A DNA stretch of 21,355 nt from an uncultured Anaerotignum sp. (GCF_934277605.1 NZ_CAKQVD010000032.1:1-21355); one strand, 5' to 3'; positions 1 through 6,596 are shown, numbered from the stretch's first letter. Numbers and translations are program-made. The notes: generated by a model from the letters alone, not told the origin.

Positions 1-1
1 C

Positions 2-229
2 TTCATAGCAGCAGACATAGGTTATTCCCTCTGGCGCGATGTGGTAGAGGGTTATGGAAACAGCCTGATTTTTCAGGAAGAACGCAAGCAGGTCATCCGG
101 CAGCTTTCTATGCAAACCGAATACAGCCGTCAGGTTTCTGAGGCTGCGACGGAAAACAGAAGGCTGATTCACGACATCAAGCATCATCGGGGCACTCCCA
201 TATTGCGTTCTGCAAAAATCCCGTTGTAA
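2..229 (+). pseudogene. Truncated AgrC/GHKL-type sensor histidine kinase remnant
   Basis: The frame is open from the left edge of the window, so the 5' part lies outside. The visible piece ends in the H-box RRLIHDIKHH, which fits the R-x3-H-D-x2-H pattern of AgrC-like quorum-sensing kinases in which the first His is phosphorylated. A short amphipathic helix rich in Q, E and R precedes it, as expected for a dimerisation helix. Homology stops around base 187-190. The next codons give an unrelated tail (GTPILRSAKIPL) and a stop, so the whole GHKL ATP-binding domain is missing. The break coincides with the left side of an AT-rich accessory segment, so I infer disruption by insertion or deletion. 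It could not act as a kinase as it stands. Confidence 0.7.
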
Positions 230-275
230 ATGCGCCGATTGAATACTACTTTTATTTTGCCTTGATGGTATTTTG

Positions 276-305
276 TGTTCAAAATCTTGACAACGTTTTT
301 GAACA
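276..305. promoter_or_regulatory. Perfect 9-bp inverted repeat over the -35 box (candidate operator)
   Basis: TGTTCAAAA at 276-284 is the exact reverse complement of TTTTGAACA at 297-305, with 12 bases between. The dyad centre falls inside the TTGACA -35 element at 287-292, so a bound protein would block RNA polymerase. The likely ligand is inferred, not shown. The recombinase-like protein encoded at 2399-2989 keeps a helix-turn-helix C-terminus and is the obvious local candidate. Confidence 0.6.
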
Positions 306-315
306 GATGTATATT
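287..315 (+). promoter_or_regulatory. Strong sigma-A promoter for the PLD-ATPase operon
   Basis: TTGACA at 287-292 is a perfect -35 and TATATT at 310-315 a near-perfect -10, separated by exactly 17 bases. Transcription should start near 322, giving a leader of about 50 bases before the TTG start at 372. It is one of the best promoter matches in the window. Confidence 0.8.
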
Positions 316-342
316 TTGATTAGATATTTCAAAAACATACAT
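307..342. repeat. Second imperfect dyad covering the -10 box and leader
   Basis: ATGTAT (307-312) pairs with ATACAT (337-342), and TTTTGA (314-319) pairs with TCAAAA (329-334). A one-base versus two-base bulge separates the two stem segments. The element overlaps the -10 box and the predicted transcription start. It could be a second operator half or an RNA hairpin in the leader. Confidence 0.45.
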
Positions 343-371
343 TAGTTTTTAGACAAAGGAGTTGATTTTTT

Positions 372-2402
372 TTGAAACACAATGATTCCAATCAAATGTC
401 AATCTTTGAAGCTATTCCCGGCTTACAAGAAGATTCTGCAAGGGAACCGGAAGATAAGATTGCTATTACAAAAGTAAAGTTCGTTTCACAAGAGCTCTCT
501 ACCTATGAAGATATCTTTAGAGGCTTTAATGAAATACGTGTTATCACCTACTCCTATGCACTTTCATTTATTGAAAAAATCATGCATTACTTCGATCATG
601 GTGAAGTTATCATTGGTTTCGATAAAATGATAACTCATAGAACTGCAGAGCTTTTCGCATTGCAGGAATATTCTACAAACTATGTGTGCAAAAACACTTA
701 CTTGCAGGAACGAATAAATAATGATGAGTTTCGCTTCTATGTATTAAATGACCTATTATCCCACCAGAAGGTCTATCTTCTTAAAGCTGATGATGGTCGT
801 GTAAGAACAATAACCGGTTCTGCCAATTTTTCTGAACGTGCCTGGACAGGTGATCAAATCGAGTGCGTCACTGTTTGTGATGATTTGGAATGCTATGAAG
901 TTTATGCCGGTCAGTACGAAACCCTGCTTCGATTCTCTACCGATGAGATTTCCAAGAATGCTGTGCCAATCGAGAAAGATGGTGAAAATGCCGAGGAGCT
1001 ACCAATCTTTAAAAAGGTAGAAAAAGAACATGCAGTTGTCCTGCATGATATGCAAACGGAAGAAGAATTAGAATATGCTTTCCATGTCGAAAAACTCGAT
1101 AAAGAATGGGAAGAACGATTAAAAGCTATTAAGCTAAAGCCAGCCAAAGATGGCGCTGTCCTCTTTGAATTTAAAAATATGAAAACCATCCTTAATGCCA
1201 TTAAAAAGGATAATGCCAAGAAGCGTGAACGTGAGCTTATCAATCCTCAGTTCGTAATAGATTATGACGCTCACACTGCTTCATATAATCAAGTACCTTT
1301 CAATCTTAATCCGGATAAGGATGCTGTAATTAATGACATCCGGAATCTTATCGAATATATGAATGGCTTTGACCTTTTTACCAAGGATACCACCAGACTG
1401 AAAACCCTATACTGGAAAGTTCTCAATTACATGTTCCTTTCACCATTTATTGCAAGATTACGCTATGAAGGTGATAGATGTGGATATGAGGACAGATTCT
1501 TTCCAATGTATATGCTAATCTATGGTGATTCCGACGCAGGTAAAACAGGTTTTATCAATCTTGCCAGAACACTTATGTTTAATGAAAAGCTAAATTCTCT
1601 CACACAGGATTACTTTTCAAGTAAGCCAATGACATCTCTAAAAGCTGACGTCAAAGGCTGTCCTATCCTGATTGATGAGCTTACACCAACCTACTGGAAA
1701 TATGCCAAAGACATAGTAAAAATGGATGTAAATCTTATCAAAGAAAAGCTAATAAATCATCCAACCTTTATTATGCTTTCAAATGATATCAACAATGTAG
1801 CACCTGAACTTAGTAAGCGAATCATTGTAATAAATCTGGATAATCGTTTGGACAGAACTGCTGCCGCCTACAATGGCAAGAAAATCAATACCATCAGAAA
1901 GAACATCGACAATGCACTCTACTGTGAGTATCTGCGCAGGATGTTTGATTCTGTTGATTCCCTTATTGCAGCATTACAAGAACATGATGAAGCAGAGAAG
2001 GATGACTGGATTCCGGATATCTTTGAAATATCATCAAATGTTCTAATTAAAATAATGCAGGATTTCGACATTCCTGTTCCGGCAGAGTTCCATACCTTTA
2101 CCTGGTTTGACTATATGGGCGACGCTGTCATCGGCGAAAAATCTACTGGTATTATAAAGGATGAATATACGCATAACTTTAGTATCTTTCATATCGATAC
2201 CTCAAAGAATGAACTTGAGATTGACTTCTCATGTTATGATGATAATGAATCAAAGAAAAAGCTACGCGTATTGCATGATGAATTGCCTGCAAATGTAGAA
2301 TGTAAGATTGTAGGAAGAAAAGCAATCCTTAAGCTTGATGCCATCAAGAAACACTGCGGCATCAACTTCAAAAAGAAACCTTTCTGGAGGAGAAAACAGT
2401 GA
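372..2402 (+). CDS. PLD (HKD) nuclease-like domain fused to P-loop ATPase
   Basis: This 676-residue protein starts at TTG, ten bases after an AAAGGAG ribosome binding site (355-361). Residues about 45-170 look like a single phospholipase-D domain. H131-x-K133 is followed by acidic residues 140-141 and then G149-S-A-N152 with E155, the full HKD signature, so nuclease activity is plausible. Single HKD proteins of this superfamily normally dimerise to form the active site. Residues about 210-300 are charged and may be a helical linker. Residues about 375-490 hold a Walker A (GDSDAGKT, 385-392), a Walker B (ILIDE, 432-436), a sensor-1-like LSND (469-472) and a possible arginine finger (R483), similar to SF3/AAA+ ATPases. 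The C-terminal 180 residues are not recognised. There is no signal peptide or membrane segment. The stop overlaps the next start by four bases. A role in mobile-element biology or defence is inference. Confidence 0.72.
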   Translation: MKHNDSNQMSIFEAIPGLQEDSAREPEDKIAITKVKFVSQELSTYEDIFRGFNEIRVITYSYALSFIEKIMHYFDHGEVIIGFDKMITHRTAELFALQEYSTNYVCKNTYLQERINNDEFRFYVLNDLLSHQKVYLLKADDGRVRTITGSANFSERAWTGDQIECVTVCDDLECYEVYAGQYETLLRFSTDEISKNAVPIEKDGENAEELPIFKKVEKEHAVVLHDMQTEEELEYAFHVEKLDKEWEERLKAIKLKPAKDGAVLFEFKNMKTILNAIKKDNAKKRERELINPQFVIDYDAHTASYNQVPFNLNPDKDAVINDIRNLIEYMNGFDLFTKDTTRLKTLYWKVLNYMFLSPFIARLRYEGDRCGYEDRFFPMYMLIYGDSDAGKTGFINLARTLMFNEKLNSLTQDYFSSKPMTSLKADVKGCPILIDELTPTYWKYAKDIVKMDVNLIKEKLINHPTFIMLSNDINNVAPELSKRIIVINLDNRLDRTAAAYNGKKINTIRKNIDNALYCEYLRRMFDSVDSLIAALQEHDEAEKDDWIPDIFEISSNVLIKIMQDFDIPVPAEFHTFTWFDYMGDAVIGEKSTGIIKDEYTHNFSIFHIDTSKNELEIDFSCYDDNESKKKLRVLHDELPANVECKIVGRKAILKLDAIKKHCGINFKKKPFWRRKQ

Positions 2403-2989
2403 CCGACAAGATATATGTATATATGAAAAAAGGTGAGGACATGAGCCTTATCAAATTTCTTTTAGAAAAGGCCTCTCATGGGCATGAACCATTTTATGAT
2501 TTGTATACCGATTCCGATAGAGATTATATCGCTTTCAATCAGTTAAAACGCGATATCGAAAAACAAAAGGGATTACTTATAATAAGCTCCATCAACAATA
2601 TCGGTTCCAACAAAAATGATGTATTCAAAGAATTGACCTGGATCAAAAACAACCATATCGAAACAGTATTTGCAGACTACCCTGCTACGCAGATATTTGA
2701 TAATCCTGCTGCCAATGCGCTATCACTTAGCGTAATCATGGATGTATATGCATCCCTATTAGATAATAAAACCTTTGATATACGCTCTGCTGTTGCAGCT
2801 TCTACAGGGAGAAAAAAAATAAGCTTCCCGGATAACTGGGAAAGCTTATACGCTGCCTGGGATAATGGTGAAATTACCGCCAAGGAATTCATGGATAAAA
2901 GCGGTCTTAAAAAAGGCACCTTCTATCACCTTGTAAATGAGTACAAAGAACTCCTTGAAATCAATAAAAACACAATGGGCACTGGTTGA
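2399..2989 (+). CDS. Serine-recombinase-like protein without catalytic residues
   Basis: The 196-residue product starts at a GTG that overlaps the upstream stop as GTGA, six bases after GGAGGAG (2386-2392), so the pair should be translationally coupled. The fold follows small serine resolvases. IYVY (5-8) matches the first beta strand, SSINNIGSN (63-71) matches the SLDRLGRN strand-loop, and the C-terminus (about 139-186) has the linker plus the KKGTFYHLVNEY helix-turn-helix. The residues needed for strand cleavage are gone. The nucleophile serine position is G12, the strand-1 arginine is K10, and the two loop arginines are N67 and S70. It therefore probably binds DNA but cannot cut it. A repressor or site-targeting partner for the PLD-ATPase is my inference. 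An alternative is a decaying recombinase, but the intact frame and good start argue against that. Confidence 0.7.
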   Translation: MTDKIYVYMKKGEDMSLIKFLLEKASHGHEPFYDLYTDSDRDYIAFNQLKRDIEKQKGLLIISSINNIGSNKNDVFKELTWIKNNHIETVFADYPATQIFDNPAANALSLSVIMDVYASLLDNKTFDIRSAVAASTGRKKISFPDNWESLYAAWDNGEITAKEFMDKSGLKKGTFYHLVNEYKELLEINKNTMGTG

Positions 2990-3006
2990 TATGAGCAGCA
3001 GACTTG

Positions 3007-3025
3007 ATGGGGATTACCTCCCCAT
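3007..3025. repeat. Short hairpin, ATGGGGA / TCCCCAT
   Basis: A perfect 7-bp stem (3007-3013 with 3019-3025) encloses a five-base loop. It lies 17 bases after the stop of the recombinase-like gene and has no T-tract, so it is not a terminator by itself. It may stabilise the 3' end of the message or be part of a larger structured element. Confidence 0.5.
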
Positions 3026-3030
3026 ACCCA

Positions 3031-3066
3031 TGCGAAAGTATAATTGCAGGCAATTACATTTTCGCA
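3031..3066. repeat. 36-bp near-perfect dyad with central AG dinucleotide
   Basis: Two 17-base arms (3031-3047 and 3050-3066) match at 15 of 17 positions as reverse complements, and one of the two differences is still a G.T pair in RNA. The arms begin TGCGAAA and end TTTCGCA around a central AG at 3048-3049. Imperfect inverted arms flanking a central dinucleotide is the architecture of serine-recombinase crossover sites. The site lies about 40 bases after a serine-recombinase-like gene. It could equally be an RNA stem-loop. Confidence 0.6.
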
Positions 3067-3126
3067 GATACACAAGCGTTTCTGAATAAGTGTCACAGGC
3101 AACAAAATAATGAAATTTTGATAAGG

Positions 3127-3154
3127 CATTCACCCGGAATAGGTGAGTGTTTTT
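3127..3154 (+). terminator. Intrinsic terminator after the PLD-ATPase operon
   Basis: CATTCACC (3127-3134) pairs with GGTGAGTG (3142-3149) as an 8-bp stem with one G.T pair and a seven-base loop, followed by five T (3150-3154). It would end the transcript that begins near 322, so the message would include the two upstream hairpins. Confidence 0.6.
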
Positions 3155-3248
3155 GTAAGCGATTAACCAAACAGTGCCTTGAAACCTTGTCAGCACTTTG
3201 CATGGCAAAGCCGCCTAATGCGGCAGTGTCTATCTTCCCCGTGCAACA

Positions 3249-3357
3249 CTGTTTTCCTCGCCGGAAGTACTGGCACTGCATAGCAGCAGCCCTTTGAGCT
3301 GATTTGTCAGCAAATTGCTACGCCGACTGCGGATTCCATTTCCGACGAGGAAAACAG
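3249..3357. repeat. Long imperfect inverted repeat, 16-base outer arms
   Basis: The arm at 3249-3264 (CTGTTTTCCTCGCCGG) is the reverse complement of 3342-3357 with one mismatch, and 77 bases lie between. Parts of the interior are also roughly complementary, and a small GCTGA/TCAGC hairpin sits at 3298-3311. The whole could fold as a long cruciform or RNA stem. A small non-autonomous mobile repeat is possible. No function is recognised. Confidence 0.5.
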
Positions 3358-3413
3358 CGAGTTTCGAGGCTTTTAAGCTGATGGAACTCGTTTGTTTATT
3401 CCTCTGTCTTAGC

Positions 3414-3437
3414 AAGTCGAAATCCTGATTTCGACTT
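3414..3437. repeat. Perfect 11-bp inverted repeat with central CT
   Basis: AAGTCGAAATC (3414-3424) and GATTTCGACTT (3427-3437) are exact reverse complements separated by two bases. There is no T-tract next to it. It is the first of three back-to-back palindromes. Confidence 0.55.
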
Positions 3438-3438
3438 A

Positions 3439-3459
3439 GGTGTCGACTTTGTCGACACC
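3439..3459. repeat. Perfect 9-bp hairpin, GGTGTCGAC / GTCGACACC
   Basis: The arms 3439-3447 and 3451-3459 are perfectly complementary with a TTT loop. It is the second of the three consecutive hairpins, one base after the first. No T-tract follows it in either direction. Confidence 0.55.
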
Positions 3460-3462
3460 CTC

Positions 3463-3500
3463 AAATGCCTCACTCTTTTAAGTGAGGCATTTTCTGTTTT
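3463..3500. terminator. Perfect 12-bp terminator hairpin between the island and groEL
   Basis: AAATGCCTCACT (3463-3474) pairs perfectly with AGTGAGGCATTT (3481-3492). On the plus strand it is followed by CTGTTTTT, so it works best for transcripts coming from the left. On the minus strand the stem lies 19 bases past the groEL stop but no long T-run follows. Termination of groESL here is therefore less certain. Confidence 0.6.
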
Positions 3501-3510
3501 TCCTTTAAAA

Positions 3511-5133
3511 TTACATATAACCTGCCATGCCGGGATCAGGCATTGCGGGTGCATTTTTTGCGGGCAGCTCCGCAACAACCGCTTCTGTTGTCAGGAAGGT
3601 GGAGGCAACGCTTGTTGCATTTTGCAGCGCACTTCTTGTTACCTTTGCAGGATCCAGAATCCCTGCCTCAACCATTTCCACATATTCCTCTGTCAGTGCA
3701 TTGAAGCCCATGCTGTCGCTCAGCTCCTTCACCTTGTTCACAATCACAGAGCCCTCCAAGCCTGCATTTGCCACAATCTGACGCAAAGGTGCTTCCAGTG
3801 CCTTAATCACGATATCCGCACCTGTTTTTTCATCTCCTGTCAGCCCTGCGCAAGCCGCTTTCACCTTCTCAATGGCATGAACCAAAGCAGTGCCGCCGCC
3901 GGCAACAATGCCCTCCTCAACCGCGGCCTTGGTTGCTGCCAGTGCATCCTCCATGCGCAGCTTCTTTTCCTTCATTTCTGTTTCTGTTGCTGCACCAACC
4001 TTGATGACAGCCACACCACCGGAAAGCTTTGCCAGTCTTTCCTGATATTTTTCCTTGTCAAATTCGGAATCGGTTTCCTCCATGCCCTTTCTGATTTGTG
4101 CAATCCGTGCATCAATCGCAGCCTTGTCGCCTGCACCGTCTGCAATGATGGTTGCTTCCTTCTCAACACGCACGGTCTTTGCAGAGCCAAGCATATCCAA
4201 GGTTGCATCCTGCAAGGAAATGCCAACCTCCTCGGAAATAACCTGACCGCCTGTCAGTGCGGCAATATCCGCAAGCTGTGCCTTTCTTCTTTCGCCGTAG
4301 CCGGGTGCCTTTACCGCAACGCAGGTAAACACGTTCCGCAGCTTGTTCACAACCAATGTTGCCAGAACCTCGCTTTCCACATCCTCTGCAATCAAAAGCA
4401 GCTTTCTGCCCGTCTGCATCACCTGCTCCAAAATGGGCAGAATTTCCTGAATGTTGGAAATCTTCTTGTCTGTAATCAGAATCAAGGGCTCCTCCAGAAC
4501 CGCTACCATCTTATCCATATCCGTAGACATATATGCGGACAGATAGCCTCTGTCAAACTGCATCCCTTCAACCAGTGCCAGCTCTGTTTTCATGGTCTTG
4601 GATTCCTCAATGGTAATTACGCCGTCATTGGTAACCTTATCCATGGCCTCTGCAATCATTTCGCCAACCTCTTCATCGCCTGCGGAAATGGCAGCGACAT
4701 TTGCAATGTGCTTGCTTGTGGTAACGGATTGGCTCATTTCCTTGATTTCCGCAACTGTTGCTTCTGTTGCCTTCTGCATCCCTCTTCTCAGAATGATGGG
4801 GTTTGCGCCTGCCGCAATATTCTTCAACCCCTCCTGAATCATTGCCTGTGCCAGAACGGTTGCGGTTGTGGTGCCGTCGCCCGCAACATCATTTGTCTGT
4901 GTTGCAACCTCTTTCACAAGCTGTGCGCCCATGTTTTCATAGGGGTCCTCCAGCTCGATATCCTTTGCAATGGTAACGCCGTCATTTGTAATCAGGGGAG
5001 AAGTGAATTTTCTGTCCAAAACCACATTTCTGCCCTTAGGCCCCAGTGTTACCTTTACTGTATTCGCCAATTTGTCTACCCCTGCCGCCATAGCGTTTCT
5101 GGCATCGGTGCTGTATTTAATTTCTTTTGCCAT
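3511..5133 (-). CDS. groEL: Chaperonin GroEL (Hsp60)
   Basis: GroEL forms the double-ring ATP-driven folding chamber in the cytoplasm and works with the GroES lid. The 540-residue product begins MAKEIKYSTDARNAM. The ATP motif GDGTTT is at about 85-90, and the usual ILDPAKVTRSALQNA block is near the C-terminus. I set the start at the ATG at 5133, which lies eight bases after GGAGG. The longer frame would begin at a TTG inside that ribosome binding site and add five residues. The C-terminus is PGMAGYM, not the common GGM repeat tail. It lies 46 bases after groES and shares its promoter and CIRCE control. Family identity is certain. Confidence 0.98.
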   Translation of the reverse strand: MAKEIKYSTDARNAMAAGVDKLANTVKVTLGPKGRNVVLDRKFTSPLITNDGVTIAKDIELEDPYENMGAQLVKEVATQTNDVAGDGTTTATVLAQAMIQEGLKNIAAGANPIILRRGMQKATEATVAEIKEMSQSVTTSKHIANVAAISAGDEEVGEMIAEAMDKVTNDGVITIEESKTMKTELALVEGMQFDRGYLSAYMSTDMDKMVAVLEEPLILITDKKISNIQEILPILEQVMQTGRKLLLIAEDVESEVLATLVVNKLRNVFTCVAVKAPGYGERRKAQLADIAALTGGQVISEEVGISLQDATLDMLGSAKTVRVEKEATIIADGAGDKAAIDARIAQIRKGMEETDSEFDKEKYQERLAKLSGGVAVIKVGAATETEMKEKKLRMEDALAATKAAVEEGIVAGGGTALVHAIEKVKAACAGLTGDEKTGADIVIKALEAPLRQIVANAGLEGSVIVNKVKELSDSMGFNALTEEYVEMVEAGILDPAKVTRSALQNATSVASTFLTTEAVVAELPAKNAPAMPDPGMAGYM

Positions 5134-5179
5134 GATATTTTCCTCCAATCAGAATTTTCATTTTTAAAATCAATCAGTC

Positions 5180-5467
5180 TCAATCCTTGATGATTGCCAG
5201 AATATCATTCTGGCGCATAATCAGATATTCCTCTCCGTCAAATTTCACTTCCATTGCGCCGTATTTGGAATACAGCACATGGTCGCCCTCCTTCACAACC
5301 ATTTCCACCTTGGTATCCCCAACCATACCGCCGGGGCCGACAGCCACCACGATTGCCTCTTGGGGCTTTTCCTTCGCCTGACTTGTCAGCACGATACCGG
5401 ATTTTGTGGTTTCCTGTGCCTCTACCTGTTTCAATACAACTTTATCTCCTAATGGTGCAAGTTTCAT
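5180..5467 (-). CDS. groES: Co-chaperonin GroES (Hsp10)
   Basis: GroES caps the GroEL ring during folding. The product begins MKLAPLGDKVVLK and is 95 residues long, the usual size. It shows the mobile-loop region (about 16-33), the GPGG turn and the conserved C-terminal YLIMRQNDILAII strand. Two in-frame ATGs exist. The upstream one (5473) lies only two bases after AGGAGG, while the one at 5467 has an eight-base spacing and is preferred. It is first in the groES-groEL operon, with a CIRCE operator 30 bases upstream of the start codon. Confidence 0.97.
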   Translation of the reverse strand: MKLAPLGDKVVLKQVEAQETTKSGIVLTSQAKEKPQEAIVVAVGPGGMVGDTKVEMVVKEGDHVLYSKYGAMEVKFDGEEYLIMRQNDILAIIKD

Positions 5468-5496
5468 TTTCATTACCTCCTATAATTTTCTATCTG

Positions 5497-5523
5497 TTAG
5501 CACTCATTATATCCGAGTGCTAA
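5497..5523 (-). promoter_or_regulatory. CIRCE operator (HrcA binding site)
   Basis: TTAGCACTC (5497-5505), nine bases, then GAGTGCTAA (5515-5523) is a perfect match to the CIRCE consensus. It lies in the groES leader just after the predicted transcription start. HrcA represses chaperone genes through this element under non-stress conditions. hrcA itself is not in the window. Confidence 0.96.
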
Positions 5524-5535
5524 TTCACAATACAT

Positions 5536-5564
5536 ATATTAACACCATATCCGTTTATATTCAA
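5536..5564 (-). promoter_or_regulatory. groESL promoter
   Basis: Reading the minus strand, TTGAAT (5564-5559) and TAATAT (5541-5536) are separated by 17 bases. The predicted start lies close to 5529, immediately upstream of the CIRCE element, which is the expected layout for HrcA repression. Confidence 0.75.
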
Positions 5565-5601
5565 GTATCTTTTTGAAAATTCACAAATTGTTTAAAAAGT
5601 C

Positions 5602-5643
5602 CAAAATAAAGAAGAAACCGTACTTCTTGAAGCACAGTTTCTT
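5602..5643 (-). terminator. Intrinsic terminator after the thioredoxin-reductase-like gene
   Basis: The arms 5612-5626 and 5629-5643 can form a 15-bp stem with two G.T pairs on the minus strand, followed by CTTTATTTT. It begins 44 bases past the stop of the flavoprotein gene and separates it from the groESL promoter. The other strand is also T-rich after the stem, so it may work in both directions. Confidence 0.75.
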
Positions 5644-5686
5644 TCTGTTTTATTCCGTTTTTGTCCGCAAAATTCCTCCAAAAGTC

Positions 5687-6547
5687 TTATTTTCGGACAC
5701 TTTCGTCTAAATATCGGACAGCACTCAATGCCGCAACCAAGCCCTCGCCGACAGCCTTCGCAATCTGATATGGCGCACCGGTGCAATCCCCTGCCGCAAA
5801 CACACCCGGCAGGTTTGTCTCCATCGAGCGATTCACAACAATATTCTTGCCATCCGTCTCCAAGCCAAACAGCAGGCTTTCGGGCGTTGTGCTGTTTTTG
5901 GCAAAGAAAATGCCGTCGCAGGCAATGGCTTCCTCCGCCGTTTGCAGTGCAGTCACCCTTCCGCCTTCGCCCAGCACCGCCTGCGGTGTTTCTTCCTTCA
6001 AATGTATGTTTTCTTTTAAAAACATCACAGGCTGATATAAAGGAATATACGTCACGCTTTCGCAAACATCCGCCAAGAAGTTCGCCTCAGCCTCGCCCTC
6101 CGCATTTTCCCCGACAACCACAATACGCTTGCCACGATAAAGCATTCCGTCGCAGGTAGCGCAATAGCTCACGCCCTTCCCCAGAAATTCCGTTTCGCCC
6201 GCAATTCCTCTGCTTTTGTTGATTCCGATTGCCAAAATCAGCGTTTTCGCCTCTATAAACCGATTATCCGCATTGATGACAAAATAGTCCCCCATCGGCA
6301 TAATCTGCTTGATGCGCGATTCCACAAACTCCACGCCCTGCTTTCTGGCGTGGGCATAAAAATGATTCAGCAGCTCCTCGCCGCTCAAATCGGGCAATCC
6401 CAAGTAGTTGTCCACCTTTTCTGCCGCAAACAGCAGGGAGCTGTCCAGGCTTCTGCCGAAAATGCAAACGCTTTTATTCCGCTGCCTTGCGCTGACTGCT
6501 GCGGATAATGCCGCAGGGCCGCCGCCGATAATCCCAATATCATACAT
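5687..6547 (-). CDS. Thioredoxin-reductase-like flavoprotein, likely not NADPH-linked
   Basis: This is a 286-residue FAD protein of the low-molecular-weight thioredoxin reductase family. Residues 5-13 carry the dinucleotide motif GIIGGGPAA, C129-A-T-C132 is the redox disulfide, and GVFAAGDCTG (about 248-257) is the C-terminal FAD motif. The NADPH domain is unusual. Where typical enzymes have a GGGxSA-type motif there is GENAEGEAE (146-154), and the HRRxxxR 2'-phosphate site reads YIPLYQP. Clostridial ferredoxin-dependent flavin thioredoxin reductases are known to lack exactly these two motifs and are about this length. I therefore infer ferredoxin or another donor, with thioredoxin or a related disulfide protein as substrate. 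AAGGAGG lies seven bases before the ATG. It is a single-gene unit between two terminators. Confidence 0.82.
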   Translation of the reverse strand: MYDIGIIGGGPAALSAAVSARQRNKSVCIFGRSLDSSLLFAAEKVDNYLGLPDLSGEELLNHFYAHARKQGVEFVESRIKQIMPMGDYFVINADNRFIEAKTLILAIGINKSRGIAGETEFLGKGVSYCATCDGMLYRGKRIVVVGENAEGEAEANFLADVCESVTYIPLYQPVMFLKENIHLKEETPQAVLGEGGRVTALQTAEEAIACDGIFFAKNSTTPESLLFGLETDGKNIVVNRSMETNLPGVFAAGDCTGAPYQIAKAVGEGLVAALSAVRYLDESVRK

Positions 6548-6596
6548 AGAAAAGCCTCCTTCCGCTTATCCTTCATAGCATAATCAAAAATCGAAT

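Larger units (their letters stand above)
2990..3510. other. 520-base gene-free region rich in inverted repeats
   Basis: No reading frame here has a ribosome binding site or recognisable product. The stretch holds a small G/C hairpin, a 17-2-17 dyad, an intrinsic terminator, a long imperfect inverted repeat and three consecutive perfect hairpins, listed separately. It lies between the AT-rich operon and groEL, and probably contains the right boundary of the accessory segment. Confidence 0.6.

Noticed and set aside
3004..3297. 97-residue plus-strand frame after the dead-recombinase gene, and overlapping minus-strand frames to 3415
   Set aside because: They run through hairpins and a terminator, lack ribosome binding sites and show no recognisable protein features.
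3007..3492. Possible CRISPR array from the repeated palindromes
   Set aside because: The palindromes differ from one another in sequence and spacing. There is no repeat-spacer periodicity.
3622..5190. 522-residue open frame on the plus strand across groEL
   Set aside because: It is fully antisense to groEL, reads as a Cys/His/Leu-rich sequence with no domain, and has no ribosome binding site. It is a shadow of codon use on the other strand.
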